Shown: piece by piece, positions 1 to 6,697 of the stretch
Position numbering within the stretch: the stretch's first letter is position 1
Layout: each line of letters opens with the position of its first letter
From: a virus
DNA: 31,205 nt
Strand: one strand, 5' to 3'
Virus record (IMG/VR): IMGVR_UViG_3300030943_000122
Location: 1 to 31,205 of that record
Notes under the pieces: model-generated
Seen by the model: the letters and a program-made list of their open reading frames with translations, nothing else
Database searches by the model: none
Told to the model about the DNA's origin: nothing
Translations under genes and position numbers: made by a program

Positions 1-86
1 ACTTGGTAGGTAGAAGTCTTCATATTTTCATTTACGAAAATGCTGAATGACACCGGATTTTGAATGGTTTCTAAAATGTTTTTCAT
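1..86 (-). CDS. Probable major capsid protein, N-terminal fragment (cut by window edge)
   Basis: An ATG at 86 on the minus strand opens a frame that stays open to base 1, giving MKNILETIQNPVSF and about 14 further residues. It lies 6 bases beyond the stop of the decoration-like gene and two genes beyond the scaffold-like gene. In Bacteroidetes phages of this layout that is where the major capsid gene sits, so the assignment rests on position. There is too little protein to recognise a fold, and a different head protein is possible. Confidence 0.55.
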   Translation of the reverse strand, partial: MKNILETIQNPVSFSIFVNENMKTSTYQ

Positions 87-92
87 AGCAGA

Positions 93-668
93 TTATTTTT
101 TAAGAAATTGGACGAACTTCAAAGCTCCGATAATCGCATCAGTGATTGCACTAGGCAACGCTTCCGGCACAACTCCACGGGCTTCATAGATTACAGAACA
201 TGATGGTTGAGCATCAATATCCACATTGCAGAAATTCAACCCATCGGGATTGATTGCCACACCTGCAGCAGTGTACGACTGAACAACTCCACCCAAAGCA
301 ATAACTCCAAGAGCGTTTGCAACAATAGGGAAACTGTCGAACAATGGGTCAGTAGTTGTGATTACACCTACCACTGATTTGTTTGCTCCTGTTCCGACTA
401 CATCGGTTGCAATGAGCAATGAACCCTTTTTGATTTTTACCGCAGTTGAAAGCGCAGTAATCGCTTCATACAAAATAGCTGTTTTTACAACTGATGCTTT
501 TCTCTCAGTCAAGTCAACTTTTAAAAATGTTCCTTTCGGTAACACTTCTAAGCCAAGGGGCAAAGATGATTTGTCAACAAGAAAACCACCGACGAAAACA
601 ACTGTCGATGCTACATCCCACATGTGAATGTAACTTTTCCCACTTTGGGGGGTTGCTTGATAATCCAT
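93..668 (-). CDS. Head decoration/fiber-like structural protein
   Basis: This 191-aa protein is rich in Gly, Ala, Val and Ile and has few charged residues. It reads like a beta-rich virion protein, with runs such as TDVVGTGANKSVVGVITTTD and a C-terminal hydrophobic helix ending FVQFLKK. No enzyme motif is visible. It sits between the scaffold-like gene (686-1318) and the probable capsid gene, the usual place of a head decoration or head fiber protein. It probably shares the promoter at 1429-1470 with both. The structural role is inferred from position and composition, not from a recognised domain. Confidence 0.5.
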   Translation of the reverse strand: MDYQATPQSGKSYIHMWDVASTVVFVGGFLVDKSSLPLGLEVLPKGTFLKVDLTERKASVVKTAILYEAITALSTAVKIKKGSLLIATDVVGTGANKSVVGVITTTDPLFDSFPIVANALGVIALGGVVQSYTAAGVAINPDGLNFCNVDIDAQPSCSVIYEARGVVPEALPSAITDAIIGALKFVQFLKK

Positions 669-685
669 AATTTATTTATTAAAAA

Positions 686-1318
686 TTAAGTAGTTTTGTT
701 TATCTCAGCTTGCATTTTTGCAAACTCGTCAAGTTCAGTTTTTTCACTGCCACCACCTGCAGGACGTGCCATTTTAGAAAGGCCTTCGTCTGCCAACTCT
801 TGATTAATTCCAAGGATCGTGACTGATTTTTCAGCTAGATACGTTTGAAAATCCGCATCGTCTGTAAAGTTGATACGGTCAAAGTCTTTCAACATGGATT
901 CTTTTTGCTTTGGCATTAGCCCTGACAAAGTTGCTTCAAAAGTTGCTTTTCTGTCTTTGGATGCATTGCCTGATTCAAGCGCTTTAAGTCTTGCTTCGAG
1001 GATAGCCATTGCACTGGTTTCATCTGTTTTTGGTGGTGTGCCCCCTGCTAGTATTCTTGCAGCTTCTTTATCAGCTTCAATTTTAGCGAGTGCTTCGGTA
1101 GCTTGTTTTGCTTTCTCTGCATTGATTATCCGATTGGATGAAGACTGCGATAATTGCAAGTAAGGGAGTACGGTTGTGACTGCTGTCGCAACTTCATCAT
1201 CTGTGGATTCGGCTGTAAGATTTGCAGCAATGGATGTTGCAACTCCGTCAAGCTCTGTTTGATTAAACCCCAACGATGACGCTTTGAGTTTTAATTGTGC
1301 TAATACTTTGTTTTTCAT
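686..1318 (-). CDS. Scaffolding-like head protein
   Basis: This 210-aa protein is rich in Ala, Lys and Glu and is mostly helical. A predicted coiled coil spans roughly residues 65-120 (repeated AEKAKQATEALAKIEADKEA-type segments), followed by a Gly-rich linker (PAGGGSEK) and a charged C-terminus. Such proteins just upstream of the capsid gene act as internal scaffolds or scaffold/protease fusions. No catalytic Ser-His or Asp motif is evident, so scaffold fits better. It is the first gene after the operator-promoter at 1429-1470, with a leader of about 105 bases. Confidence 0.55.
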   Translation of the reverse strand: MKNKVLAQLKLKASSLGFNQTELDGVATSIAANLTAESTDDEVATAVTTVLPYLQLSQSSSNRIINAEKAKQATEALAKIEADKEAARILAGGTPPKTDETSAMAILEARLKALESGNASKDRKATFEATLSGLMPKQKESMLKDFDRINFTDDADFQTYLAEKSVTILGINQELADEGLSKMARPAGGGSEKTELDEFAKMQAEINKTT

Positions 1319-1404
1319 TCTGTTATGAATTAATTGTTTTTGTTTGCAAGACCTGAATACAAATCCTATAAACTAACAATTACGATATTTCATAACGGTT
1401 TGTA

Positions 1405-1426
1405 GCCTAAGTCTTAAACTATAGGC
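1405..1426 (-). promoter_or_regulatory. Hairpin at the predicted 5' end of the scaffold-capsid mRNA
   Basis: GCCTA at 1405-1409 pairs with TAGGC at 1422-1426. It begins at about the transcription start predicted from the -7 element at 1429-1436, so the capsid-operon mRNA could carry a 5-bp stem at its 5' end. Such stems can stabilise a message, but this one is short and may be chance. Confidence 0.3.
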
Positions 1427-1428
1427 AA

Positions 1429-1470
1429 CAAAAATACAGAAAAGTGATTGCATTACAATCACTTTTCTGT
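1429..1470 (-). promoter_or_regulatory. Operator-promoter O1 for scaffold/capsid genes
   Basis: A palindrome at 1436-1470 has 15-bp perfect arms (ACAGAAAAGTGATTG and its complement) around a 5-base centre. On the minus strand it contains the -33 TTG (1458-1456). After a 19-base spacer comes a perfect Bacteroidetes -7 element, TATTTTTG (1436-1429). It lies between the stop of the gene ending at 1522 and the start at 1318. It is the longest-armed of seven related sites, so a bound protein would cover the promoter. The stem followed by U-rich sequence could also terminate the upstream transcript. Confidence 0.8.
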
Positions 1471-1521
1471 AATAAAATAACATTTATTTTCTAATATACT
1501 GACAATCTGAATATTACATAT

Positions 1522-1944
1522 TTAATCTTCATCACCAACAAAACCGTCAAGTGTTTGCTTCCAATCTTCGATTAAACCATTTTCGTCAACGTTGAAAATT
1601 ATATAGTCACCATAGCCGTCATCTGTTGGGTCAAGCATTTTAGGAACGTAGTCTTCCTCGATTTGAAGTACTGTATTGCCTTCTTCATCCTTCAAGTAGT
1701 AACTGCCTGAATCACAAATTTTGTAGTGAATCTCAGCCTTTTTGCCCTGCTCCCAATTGGTTATAATACCACTATCGACATTTATAATCGGACACCATAA
1801 TTCACCTTCTTTACATGGAATCAGTTTCCCATCTTCTGAATCGCTTTCTCCGTTTATTTCGGAATCTTCCCAATAACGGACTTGTGCTGCAACGTGTAAC
1901 GTCACAATGTTTACTTCTTGCTTTACTGAAATTGTTGCTTTCAT
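1522..1944 (-). CDS. Conserved phage hypothetical protein, acidic
   Basis: This 140-aa acidic protein has a conserved-looking core: VRYWEDSEINGESD, LIPCKEGELWCPIINVDSG, a HYKICDSGSYYL segment and GDYIIFNVDENG near the end. I recognise this as a type of small protein found in many phages of enteric hosts, where its function is not established. Two Cys residues in the centre do not form a clear metal site. It is the last gene of the accessory island, one base after the gene that ends at 1946, and is followed by O1. Confidence 0.65.
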   Translation of the reverse strand: MKATISVKQEVNIVTLHVAAQVRYWEDSEINGESDSEDGKLIPCKEGELWCPIINVDSGIITNWEQGKKAEIHYKICDSGSYYLKDEEGNTVLQIEEDYVPKMLDPTDDGYGDYIIFNVDENGLIEDWKQTLDGFVGDED

Positions 1945-1945
1945 T

Positions 1946-2416
1946 TTACTTTCTCCTTTTCTTTTTATAATTATTGTTTGACATCTGTTTTCGGTCGTAG
2001 GGTCGTGGGGAATAGTCCTCTAAAATATTATGCAATGACAGGCTTAATCTCTCAAACTCTTCTTTCATAGAAGGAACACCACTGTTCATTGAGAACACTT
2101 TTTGAACATTACTATCATCCAAAAATGTCATTTCACAACCTCTCTCCATAGCTAATTGTCCGACTCTTTCAACCATTCCATCCAATCCACAATGACCAAT
2201 AATTGCAATCCGGCCAAGCCCTGAAACTCTTTCGAAAATGGTTTCCTTTTTTAGCTCTGCTCTCCAATACTCCTTTGCTGCTTCGGATTTTGCGCCTGTT
2301 ACAAAATCAATAATTACACATTCAGAAGCGTGTTTGCTTATACACCCAACAGTATTTTTTAAATACTCTTCTGCAGCCTCTTCAATTGTCTGAGGAACTT
2401 TTTCTTCATCAATCAT
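1946..2416 (-). CDS. Hypothetical protein of the accessory island
   Basis: I place the start at the ATG at 2416 (MIDEEKVPQ, 156 aa). A longer frame to 2533 would overlap the preceding gene by 125 bases, whereas this start gives the short ATGATTGA overlap typical of coupled genes. The N-terminal part (EEAAEEYLKN, then a DFVTGAKSEAAKEYW segment) resembles small phage proteins of unknown function. The central IAIIGHCGLDGMVERVGQLA segment suggests an alpha/beta fold without an identifiable active site. The C-terminus is strongly basic (NNNYKKKRRK). Confidence 0.6.
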   Translation of the reverse strand: MIDEEKVPQTIEEAAEEYLKNTVGCISKHASECVIIDFVTGAKSEAAKEYWRAELKKETIFERVSGLGRIAIIGHCGLDGMVERVGQLAMERGCEMTFLDDSNVQKVFSMNSGVPSMKEEFERLSLSLHNILEDYSPRPYDRKQMSNNNYKKKRRK

Positions 2417-2615
2417 ATCTTCCCCCTTTCCAAATAGGATAACCTTCTTTGAACTGCTCAGGGTCGTGGAGTCGCATTGTGGTCCCGTACTTCGTTTGAT
2501 TTTCTCCGTAACGGAAATAATTCTTTTCCCCAAATTGAAAATACTGTTTCGGGAGAGTACAACCGATTTTGTTTAGCCACGCTTCGTAGTCGTTTCTTGT
2601 TTTTTTCTGTGCCAT
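2409..2615 (-). CDS. Small hypothetical protein (68 aa)
   Basis: This is a 68-aa protein rich in aromatic, Lys and Gly residues (QYFQFGEKNYFRYGENQ). I recognise no domain. It starts 2 bases after the nucleotidyltransferase gene ends and overlaps the next gene by 8 bases, so it is translated as part of the accessory-island operon. Confidence 0.6.
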   Translation of the reverse strand: MAQKKTRNDYEAWLNKIGCTLPKQYFQFGEKNYFRYGENQTKYGTTMRLHDPEQFKEGYPIWKGGRYD

Positions 2616-2617
2616 GA

Positions 2618-3079
2618 TTAAAAATCGTTATGTTTGTATAAGTACTCTAAATCTTCAATGTGCTTAATCGCAGTTTCCTCGTATGGCGTTTGTTCAATAA
2701 TCATTTCTTTTGCTTGAATCAAATAACCAACATCGCTGCAGTTGATACCGTCTACAATCTCAGAGCCTTCATGTGTTGGTAAAAAATCAATACTCAAATT
2801 CGATACTGAGTTTATAAACTTTATTGCTGTTGGACATGACCTTTTCCCTTCGTAGTCCATTTGAAAACCATCGGGCAAAATTGGACATAATTCATTTCCA
2901 ACCTCTGCAATTGCATAATCAGCAACAAGAAAATCAATGTCGTTTGCTTCCCTTCTTTTATTTATTCCCATGTGTGCAAGCATTAAGCTACCTGTAAGCT
3001 TTAAATCCAAACAACCAAACTTATTCAACTCAATTATTTCTTTTGCTATTTCAAGCAATTTTACTTCTTTTTCTGTCAT
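2618..3079 (-). CDS. Minimal nucleotidyltransferase (pol-beta fold), MNT/AbiEii-like
   Basis: This 153-aa protein has the full signature of the DNA polymerase beta-type nucleotidyltransferase superfamily. There is a GS dipeptide at residues 30-31 (LKLTGSLMLAHMG), a DxD pair at 47 and 49 (NDIDFLV), and a third acidic residue at 98 (LSIDFLPT). The family transfers NMP groups from NTPs to proteins, RNA or small molecules. It includes the toxins and antitoxins of AbiE and MNT-HEPN systems. No HEPN or AbiEi partner is adjacent, so the target is unknown. It belongs to the accessory island between MuF and scaffold genes. Confidence 0.7.
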   Translation of the reverse strand: MTEKEVKLLEIAKEIIELNKFGCLDLKLTGSLMLAHMGINKRREANDIDFLVADYAIAEVGNELCPILPDGFQMDYEGKRSCPTAIKFINSVSNLSIDFLPTHEGSEIVDGINCSDVGYLIQAKEMIIEQTPYEETAIKHIEDLEYLYKHNDF

Positions 3080-3081
3080 GA

Positions 3082-3165
3082 CTAGATATTTTTTAAAACT
3101 ACATTGAGAAAACGGACTATTCCGATTGTTATAATTAAATACGCTGTTACCTGAAATGCTATCAT
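3082..3165 (-). CDS. Tiny single-pass membrane peptide (27 aa)
   Basis: An ATG at 3165 overlaps the TGA of the preceding gene as ATGA. The frame runs 27 codons to TAG at 3082, two bases before the next ATG at 3079. The peptide begins MIAFQVTAYLIITIGIVRFL and ends in a Lys-containing tail, so about 20 hydrophobic residues could form one membrane helix. Exact packing between neighbours and the membrane-like sequence make a chance frame unlikely. The function is unknown. Holin-like or exclusion roles are possible but unsupported. Confidence 0.6.
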   Translation of the reverse strand: MIAFQVTAYLIITIGIVRFLNVVLKNI

Positions 3166-3452
3166 ACTGACTTTACTTTACGAAAATTTGAAACCGGTTC
3201 GTGATTTAGTCTGAGCTTGAATTTCTCTGTTATCTCAGTGTTAGTCAAACTCGGCAAAACAAACATCATTAGCTTTTGAGTAAATCCAAAATCCGTGGAG
3301 TTTACACCTCTTGTTTTTAGATCAGGTTTCATTTTGAATACCTTCAACGCTCTTGCATTTTTTTCAACTGCTCTTTTTGGGACAATTTCGTCAAGTATAT
3401 CATCTTTCGTGATAGGCTTTTTATTCTCCTTTGTTGCTCTAGCTTTTTTCAT
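3162..3452 (-). CDS. Small basic hypothetical protein
   Basis: The start is placed at the ATG at 3452 (MKKARATKENKK, 96 aa). A start at 3503 would overlap the upstream gene by 65 bases instead of 14. The protein is rich in Lys and Arg, especially at the N-terminus, so it may bind nucleic acid, but I recognise no domain. Its stop overlaps the start of the membrane peptide at 3165. Confidence 0.55.
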   Translation of the reverse strand: MKKARATKENKKPITKDDILDEIVPKRAVEKNARALKVFKMKPDLKTRGVNSTDFGFTQKLMMFVLPSLTNTEITEKFKLRLNHEPVSNFRKVKSV

Positions 3453-3708
3453 ATACGACTTTTTTAAAATGATTTTGGTAGATAAAATCTTGAAGTTCTC
3501 CAAGACCTTTGATTAAACTTTCGAGCTTTTTAATTGCTTCGGGGACTTCTTCGGGGTTAGTCAAATCGTTATGCAATTGGATTGAACCCTTGCAATCGTG
3601 GATAGTGAGTTTCATAATTCCGTCTTCCATGATTTTAGCATGATAACAAGCCATGCTATTTGAACTATCCGGCAATAGGAATTTCTTTTGGTTGAATGTT
3701 TCGCTCAT
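3439..3708 (-). CDS. Hypothetical protein (89 aa)
   Basis: The ATG at 3708 (MSETFNQKKFLL) overlaps the stop of the preceding gene as ATGA and is preferred to a start at 3762 inside that gene. The middle segment (MKLTIHDCKGSIQLHNDLTN) looks like a small beta structure and is followed by an amphipathic helix (EAIKKLESLIKGLGELQDFI). Function unknown. It is part of the accessory-island operon. Confidence 0.6.
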   Translation of the reverse strand: MSETFNQKKFLLPDSSNSMACYHAKIMEDGIMKLTIHDCKGSIQLHNDLTNPEEVPEAIKKLESLIKGLGELQDFIYQNHFKKVVYEKS

Positions 3709-4022
3709 ATAATTACTTTTAGTACTGCCTTTGCAGCGATTTCTTGTAAATACTCCAAACATTGATTATATCCGTGTGCAACTGAAACACTGTCCAAATC
3801 AGTATCACCCCAAGTGCAACCCTTTACTGAATGAGCTTCTGAAATATGGGTAATGTGGTTCAATGCTTCAAACATTGCCGGAGCATTAGCTATCAATTGT
3901 GCGTTTGCTTCTGATTCTTGTTGATTCCAACCGCTTACTCTATTTGTTATTTTACATTGTGATGGCATTGAAACTATTTCATTCCCACCACTTACAAACC
4001 ATTCTCCTTCTGTATATTTCAT
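3705..4022 (-). CDS. Small phage protein of the 'NAxLIAxAPxMxEAL' type, copy 2
   Basis: This 105-aa protein opens MKYTEGEWFVSGGNEIVS and contains ESEANAQLIANAPAMFEALN. That is the hallmark pattern of a very common small phage protein (start with GxW, later NAxLIAxAPxxxxAL) whose function is unknown. It is a paralogue of its upstream neighbour at 4019-4309, with the same opening and the same ANA/ANV helix, and the two overlap by 4 bases. Tandem duplication followed by divergence is the simplest explanation. Confidence 0.7.
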   Translation of the reverse strand: MKYTEGEWFVSGGNEIVSMPSQCKITNRVSGWNQQESEANAQLIANAPAMFEALNHITHISEAHSVKGCTWGDTDLDSVSVAHGYNQCLEYLQEIAAKAVLKVII

Positions 4023-4309
4023 TTTATTGCCTTATTTATTGCGTTATTCAATACTGATAGAGTTGACTCCAATCCCTCGTTATTCATTTCCCAAGTTCCG
4101 TCCAACAACATTTCAAAATCCTTCTTAGCTGATTGAAGAGCTTTCAACATTACAGAACCGGCATTCATTATTTTTACGTTTGCTTCTTCTTCCCCTGGCT
4201 CTGCATTTTCGGGAGCGAACACCTGTGCAATGTTTCCCTTTTCCGTGTTGATTGTGAATGTTCCTGCGTGGTCTTTAAAGTAGTACCATGCTCCTTTTGT
4301 GTGTTTCAT
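4019..4309 (-). CDS. Small phage protein of the 'NAxLIAxAPxMxEAL' type, copy 1
   Basis: This 96-aa protein opens MKHTKGAWYYFKDHAGTF and has EEANVKIMNAGSVMLKALQS in place of the family's NAxLIAxAPxxxxAL helix. It pairs with copy 2 (3705-4022) through an ATGA overlap. The APE-rich central loop is probably flexible. No enzymatic residues are visible. It follows the Cys-rich gene ending at 4333 within the same operon. Confidence 0.65.
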   Translation of the reverse strand: MKHTKGAWYYFKDHAGTFTINTEKGNIAQVFAPENAEPGEEEANVKIMNAGSVMLKALQSAKKDFEMLLDGTWEMNNEGLESTLSVLNNAINKAIK

Positions 4310-4332
4310 TCGGTTGCTTTTTTAATACTGAT

Positions 4333-4620
4333 TTAAATTAGTTGATTTTCTTTTGCATATTCAATTATATAATTATAAGCCTTTTCCTTAACGTCTTGAA
4401 TAGAACATGTGCTATAAAATGATTTCAGAATTTTTTTACCTCTATCTTTTTTCAAAACGGGATTAATAAATTGTAAATCGTTATCCACATAAAGGTAGTA
4501 ATAGCAACCTATACAGTGAGTCTTACCCAGTCTATAAACATCTTCGCAATACTGTTTGGAATTAATTGTTTTTATAGATAAACAGAACTCTTCAAATGTC
4601 ATTTCAAAATATAGAATCAT
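4333..4620 (-). CDS. Hypothetical protein with clustered Cys/His residues
   Basis: This is a 95-aa protein with CEDVYRLGKTHCIGCYYYLY in the first half and a further Cys in the YSTCSIQD segment. The CxxC-type spacing hints at a metal site or redox pair, but there is no recognised family. It overlaps the peptidase gene by 4 bases (ATGA), so the two are translationally coupled and may act together. Confidence 0.6.
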   Translation of the reverse strand: MILYFEMTFEEFCLSIKTINSKQYCEDVYRLGKTHCIGCYYYLYVDNDLQFINPVLKKDRGKKILKSFYSTCSIQDVKEKAYNYIIEYAKENQLI

Positions 4621-4964
4621 GATACAAATCTTTTATATTCGCCATATGCAAATAAATTAGCAATACCCTCTTTCTGCGATTCAGTTGCATTTTTTGTCCA
4701 AGAAGGCATAACCGAATAGTGCATGTGATGACCAAGTTCATGAAGACAAACAAAATGAAACCTATCTAAATTTTTGATAGAACGAACCCACAATGCAGGT
4801 TTTTTGTCCTTCCCAAATGAATGAATATAAAGCCCATCTGCAGCAACTCCCTTTCCAAATAAATTGTTCTGTATGTTAATAGACACACTATTAATTAGTT
4901 CACTATCAATACCCAAACTAATAAAGTAGTCTTTAATTTCTTTTGAAGTCCTAAGAGTTGCCAT
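4617..4964 (-). CDS. ImmA/IrrE-like zinc metallopeptidase
   Basis: This 115-aa protein has an HExxH motif, HELGHHMHY (His75, Glu76, His79), and a likely third zinc ligand at Glu99 in KEGIANLFAYGEY. This is the arrangement of the ImmA/IrrE (DUF955, M78) family. Family members cleave repressors of mobile elements or activate stress responses. It is the first gene of the accessory operon, just downstream of operator-promoter O2. The phage's XRE repressor lacks a self-cleaving peptidase domain, so repressor cleavage by this protein is an attractive but unproven idea. It could also act on a host protein. Confidence 0.6.
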   Translation of the reverse strand: MATLRTSKEIKDYFISLGIDSELINSVSINIQNNLFGKGVAADGLYIHSFGKDKKPALWVRSIKNLDRFHFVCLHELGHHMHYSVMPSWTKNATESQKEGIANLFAYGEYKRFVS

Positions 4965-4997
4965 AATGCTTATTTTTTATTAGTTGATTTCTTTATG

Positions 4998-5032
4998 TAA
5001 AGGTACTAATATATGATTGTATTACAATCACA
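4998..5032 (-). promoter_or_regulatory. Operator-promoter O2 for the accessory island
   Basis: The operator core lies at 5012-5032, with a 17-base near-palindrome TGATTGTATTACAATCA at its centre. The outer bases of one arm differ from the other copies. On the minus strand the -33 TTG is at 5027-5025, followed by a 19-base spacer and the -7 TACCTTTA at 5005-4998. Transcription would begin about 30 bases before the peptidase ATG at 4964. The MuF terminator stands directly upstream. Confidence 0.75.
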
Positions 5033-5080
5033 TTTTGCATATTATTTTAGCGTTTATGAATAGTTTAACTTTATACCATC

Positions 5081-5108
5081 AAAAAAGGCAACCAATCGGC
5101 TGCCCTTT
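5081..5108 (-). terminator. Intrinsic terminator after the MuF gene
   Basis: On the minus strand AAAGGGCAGCC pairs with GGTTGCCTTT across a GATT loop, with one bulge and one G-U pair. The stem is followed directly by a run of six T. It starts just after the TAG of the head protein gene at 5110. It separates the packaging/head operon from the accessory island. Confidence 0.75.
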
Positions 5109-5109
5109 A

Positions 5110-6195
5110 CTATTTTACGGTTAGAATCGACTTGATTATACCTAAATTTCTGTTATGCTTTATGAAGTTAGGGAGCGTATCTCTATCACTCGACCTTCGG
5201 ATTTTCTCTTTGTTGTCTTTCATGTACTTATTAAATCCATCGGGTAGGTGGGTAACCTCATTCGCTGACTTAGAAGGAATATCTGCTAAGCCGGATAATA
5301 ACCGCTTTTGCTTACTGATAAATTCCTCTTGGGTTGTTAGTATTTCAAGAACGTGACACCTGCATTGAACATGCCACGAAACAAAGTGAAACGTCTTTGG
5401 ATATTTACCTTTCAGTGCATCGCAAATAGGACAGGCAAAAACATGATTGGAGCGAACCACTTCAAACCCGACAATGAAATCTAATTGCTGCCTTTGCAGA
5501 TGATCGCTTTCCCTGTATGCTTCATTGATTGTGTTCCGAGTTAGTCGCATTGCATTTTTGTACGAACTCCGATAACGTCCCGCTCCTGGGTGAAATGCTT
5601 TTGCAGGTTTTGAAAGTTTCAAATTTCCGTTCTTATCACGAACTCTTCGGAACAGTTCATCGGGATTGTTCAGGAAACCCCTCAATTCTCTGCTAAGGTC
5701 GGTTGCTGACATTCCACTACCTAACCCTAAATCTAGGCCCATCTCTAAATCGGTTTTGAATTGAGCCGATAAGTTCCAAACTCTATCCGACAAACCGAGT
5801 CCGTTGTACTTCTGTTTTTGAAAGGCGCTCAGTGCTTCGAGGTTCCTATTTCCATACTTTGCAATTTGCTCAGGTAGAAGTTTTGTTTTGCCGGCAATCG
5901 CTTTTACTAATTCAGCACTTTTTATACAGGCTTCGCTCCACTCTTCTAGTGTAGCATTGGTAATTACATTCGATACCATGCCGTAATGGGTCGCTATTAG
6001 CTTTTTTACTCTTGCGTTGGTACTTGGATAGTCCGCAAATGAAAACGGCTTAGAAAGGTCTACATTAGTTATTGAGGTAGCGATTTGAGCTGCTTCCTTT
6101 ATCGTGGCTAAATAAATCTGCTGAACTCGTTTTGCTGCTATCTCGGTACGGTTGAAATGCTCCGCTTCGAAATCAATCTTAATTATTTTTGGCAT
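5110..6195 (-). CDS. Head morphogenesis protein, phage Mu gpF / SPP1 gp7 type
   Basis: This 361-aa minor head protein helps assemble the capsid and travels with the portal. The family's core is clear in the second half: RLTRNTINEAYRESDHLQRQ, then SNHVFACPICDALKGKYP and WHVQCRCHVLEI, in which the Cys and His residues could bind a metal. The N-terminal half is helical and lacks motifs. The position downstream of terminase and portal fits. The protein ends shortly after the core and carries no obvious C-terminal toxin domain, unlike some polymorphic MuF proteins. Confidence 0.85.
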   Translation of the reverse strand: MPKIIKIDFEAEHFNRTEIAAKRVQQIYLATIKEAAQIATSITNVDLSKPFSFADYPSTNARVKKLIATHYGMVSNVITNATLEEWSEACIKSAELVKAIAGKTKLLPEQIAKYGNRNLEALSAFQKQKYNGLGLSDRVWNLSAQFKTDLEMGLDLGLGSGMSATDLSRELRGFLNNPDELFRRVRDKNGNLKLSKPAKAFHPGAGRYRSSYKNAMRLTRNTINEAYRESDHLQRQQLDFIVGFEVVRSNHVFACPICDALKGKYPKTFHFVSWHVQCRCHVLEILTTQEEFISKQKRLLSGLADIPSKSANEVTHLPDGFNKYMKDNKEKIRRSSDRDTLPNFIKHNRNLGIIKSILTVK

Positions 6196-6199
6196 GATA

Positions 6200-6697
6200 T
6201 TAAACCCAATTTACTGATTGCTTTTGCGTACAAAATGATAAATCTATTGAACGGGAAATAAACTGATAGTCTATACAAACGAATCTGTCTTCAATATACC
6301 CGAAATTCCCTGTGTGAATGTCTGTAAAGAAGTTTGGTAGTTTCTTCGGAAGCTTGTCTTCTGTAGTTATCGTACGAGCTTTTTCCATTAGTAAGAATCG
6401 ACCACATGGGCTGATGTCTATTACAGGACAAAACCACTTTGCATTTTTGGTATCTTTTACAGTTTGCCAAACAGAATACTCATTCCAATTAGATTGACAA
6501 TCCTCAGCCTTGCAAAACTTAACAACAGTATTTGGAGTAAATTTCCAATCAAACACCATTCGGCTCATTCCTGCAGCTATGTAATCACCCAAACAGAATC
6601 TAGCCAAGTCTTGCATAGCAAAAGGCAAATGACAAATCTCCATTTTAGCCCAATAATTCAATTCATTACTTACTTCATTACTATTTGCATTTGTCAT
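6200..6697 (-). CDS. Minimal protein kinase-like protein
   Basis: This 165-aa protein carries a compressed series of kinase motifs. A Gly-containing turn (LGDYIAAGMSRMVFDW) is followed by VVKFCK with Lys60 and NEYSVWQ with Glu73. LLMEKART could be the hinge, then TDIHTGNFG (Asp126, His128, Asn131) resembles the catalytic loop and VCIDYQF (Asp143) the metal-binding DFG. The C-terminal lobe is almost absent, so the protein is much shorter than standard kinases. Small kinase-like proteins occur in other phages, with unclear targets. Its location between portal and MuF genes suggests action on a head protein or in the infected cell. Confidence 0.6.
   Translation of the reverse strand: MTNANSNEVSNELNYWAKMEICHLPFAMQDLARFCLGDYIAAGMSRMVFDWKFTPNTVVKFCKAEDCQSNWNEYSVWQTVKDTKNAKWFCPVIDISPCGRFLLMEKARTITTEDKLPKKLPNFFTDIHTGNFGYIEDRFVCIDYQFISRSIDLSFCTQKQSVNWV

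Noticed and set aside
358-627. Plus-strand frame of 89 codons
   Set aside because: It lies wholly antisense to the decoration-like structural gene and has no recognisable features.
5110-6195. MuF protein as a polymorphic toxin carrier
   Set aside because: The protein ends about 85 residues after the CRCH core with a Lys/Asn-rich tail and no extra domain.
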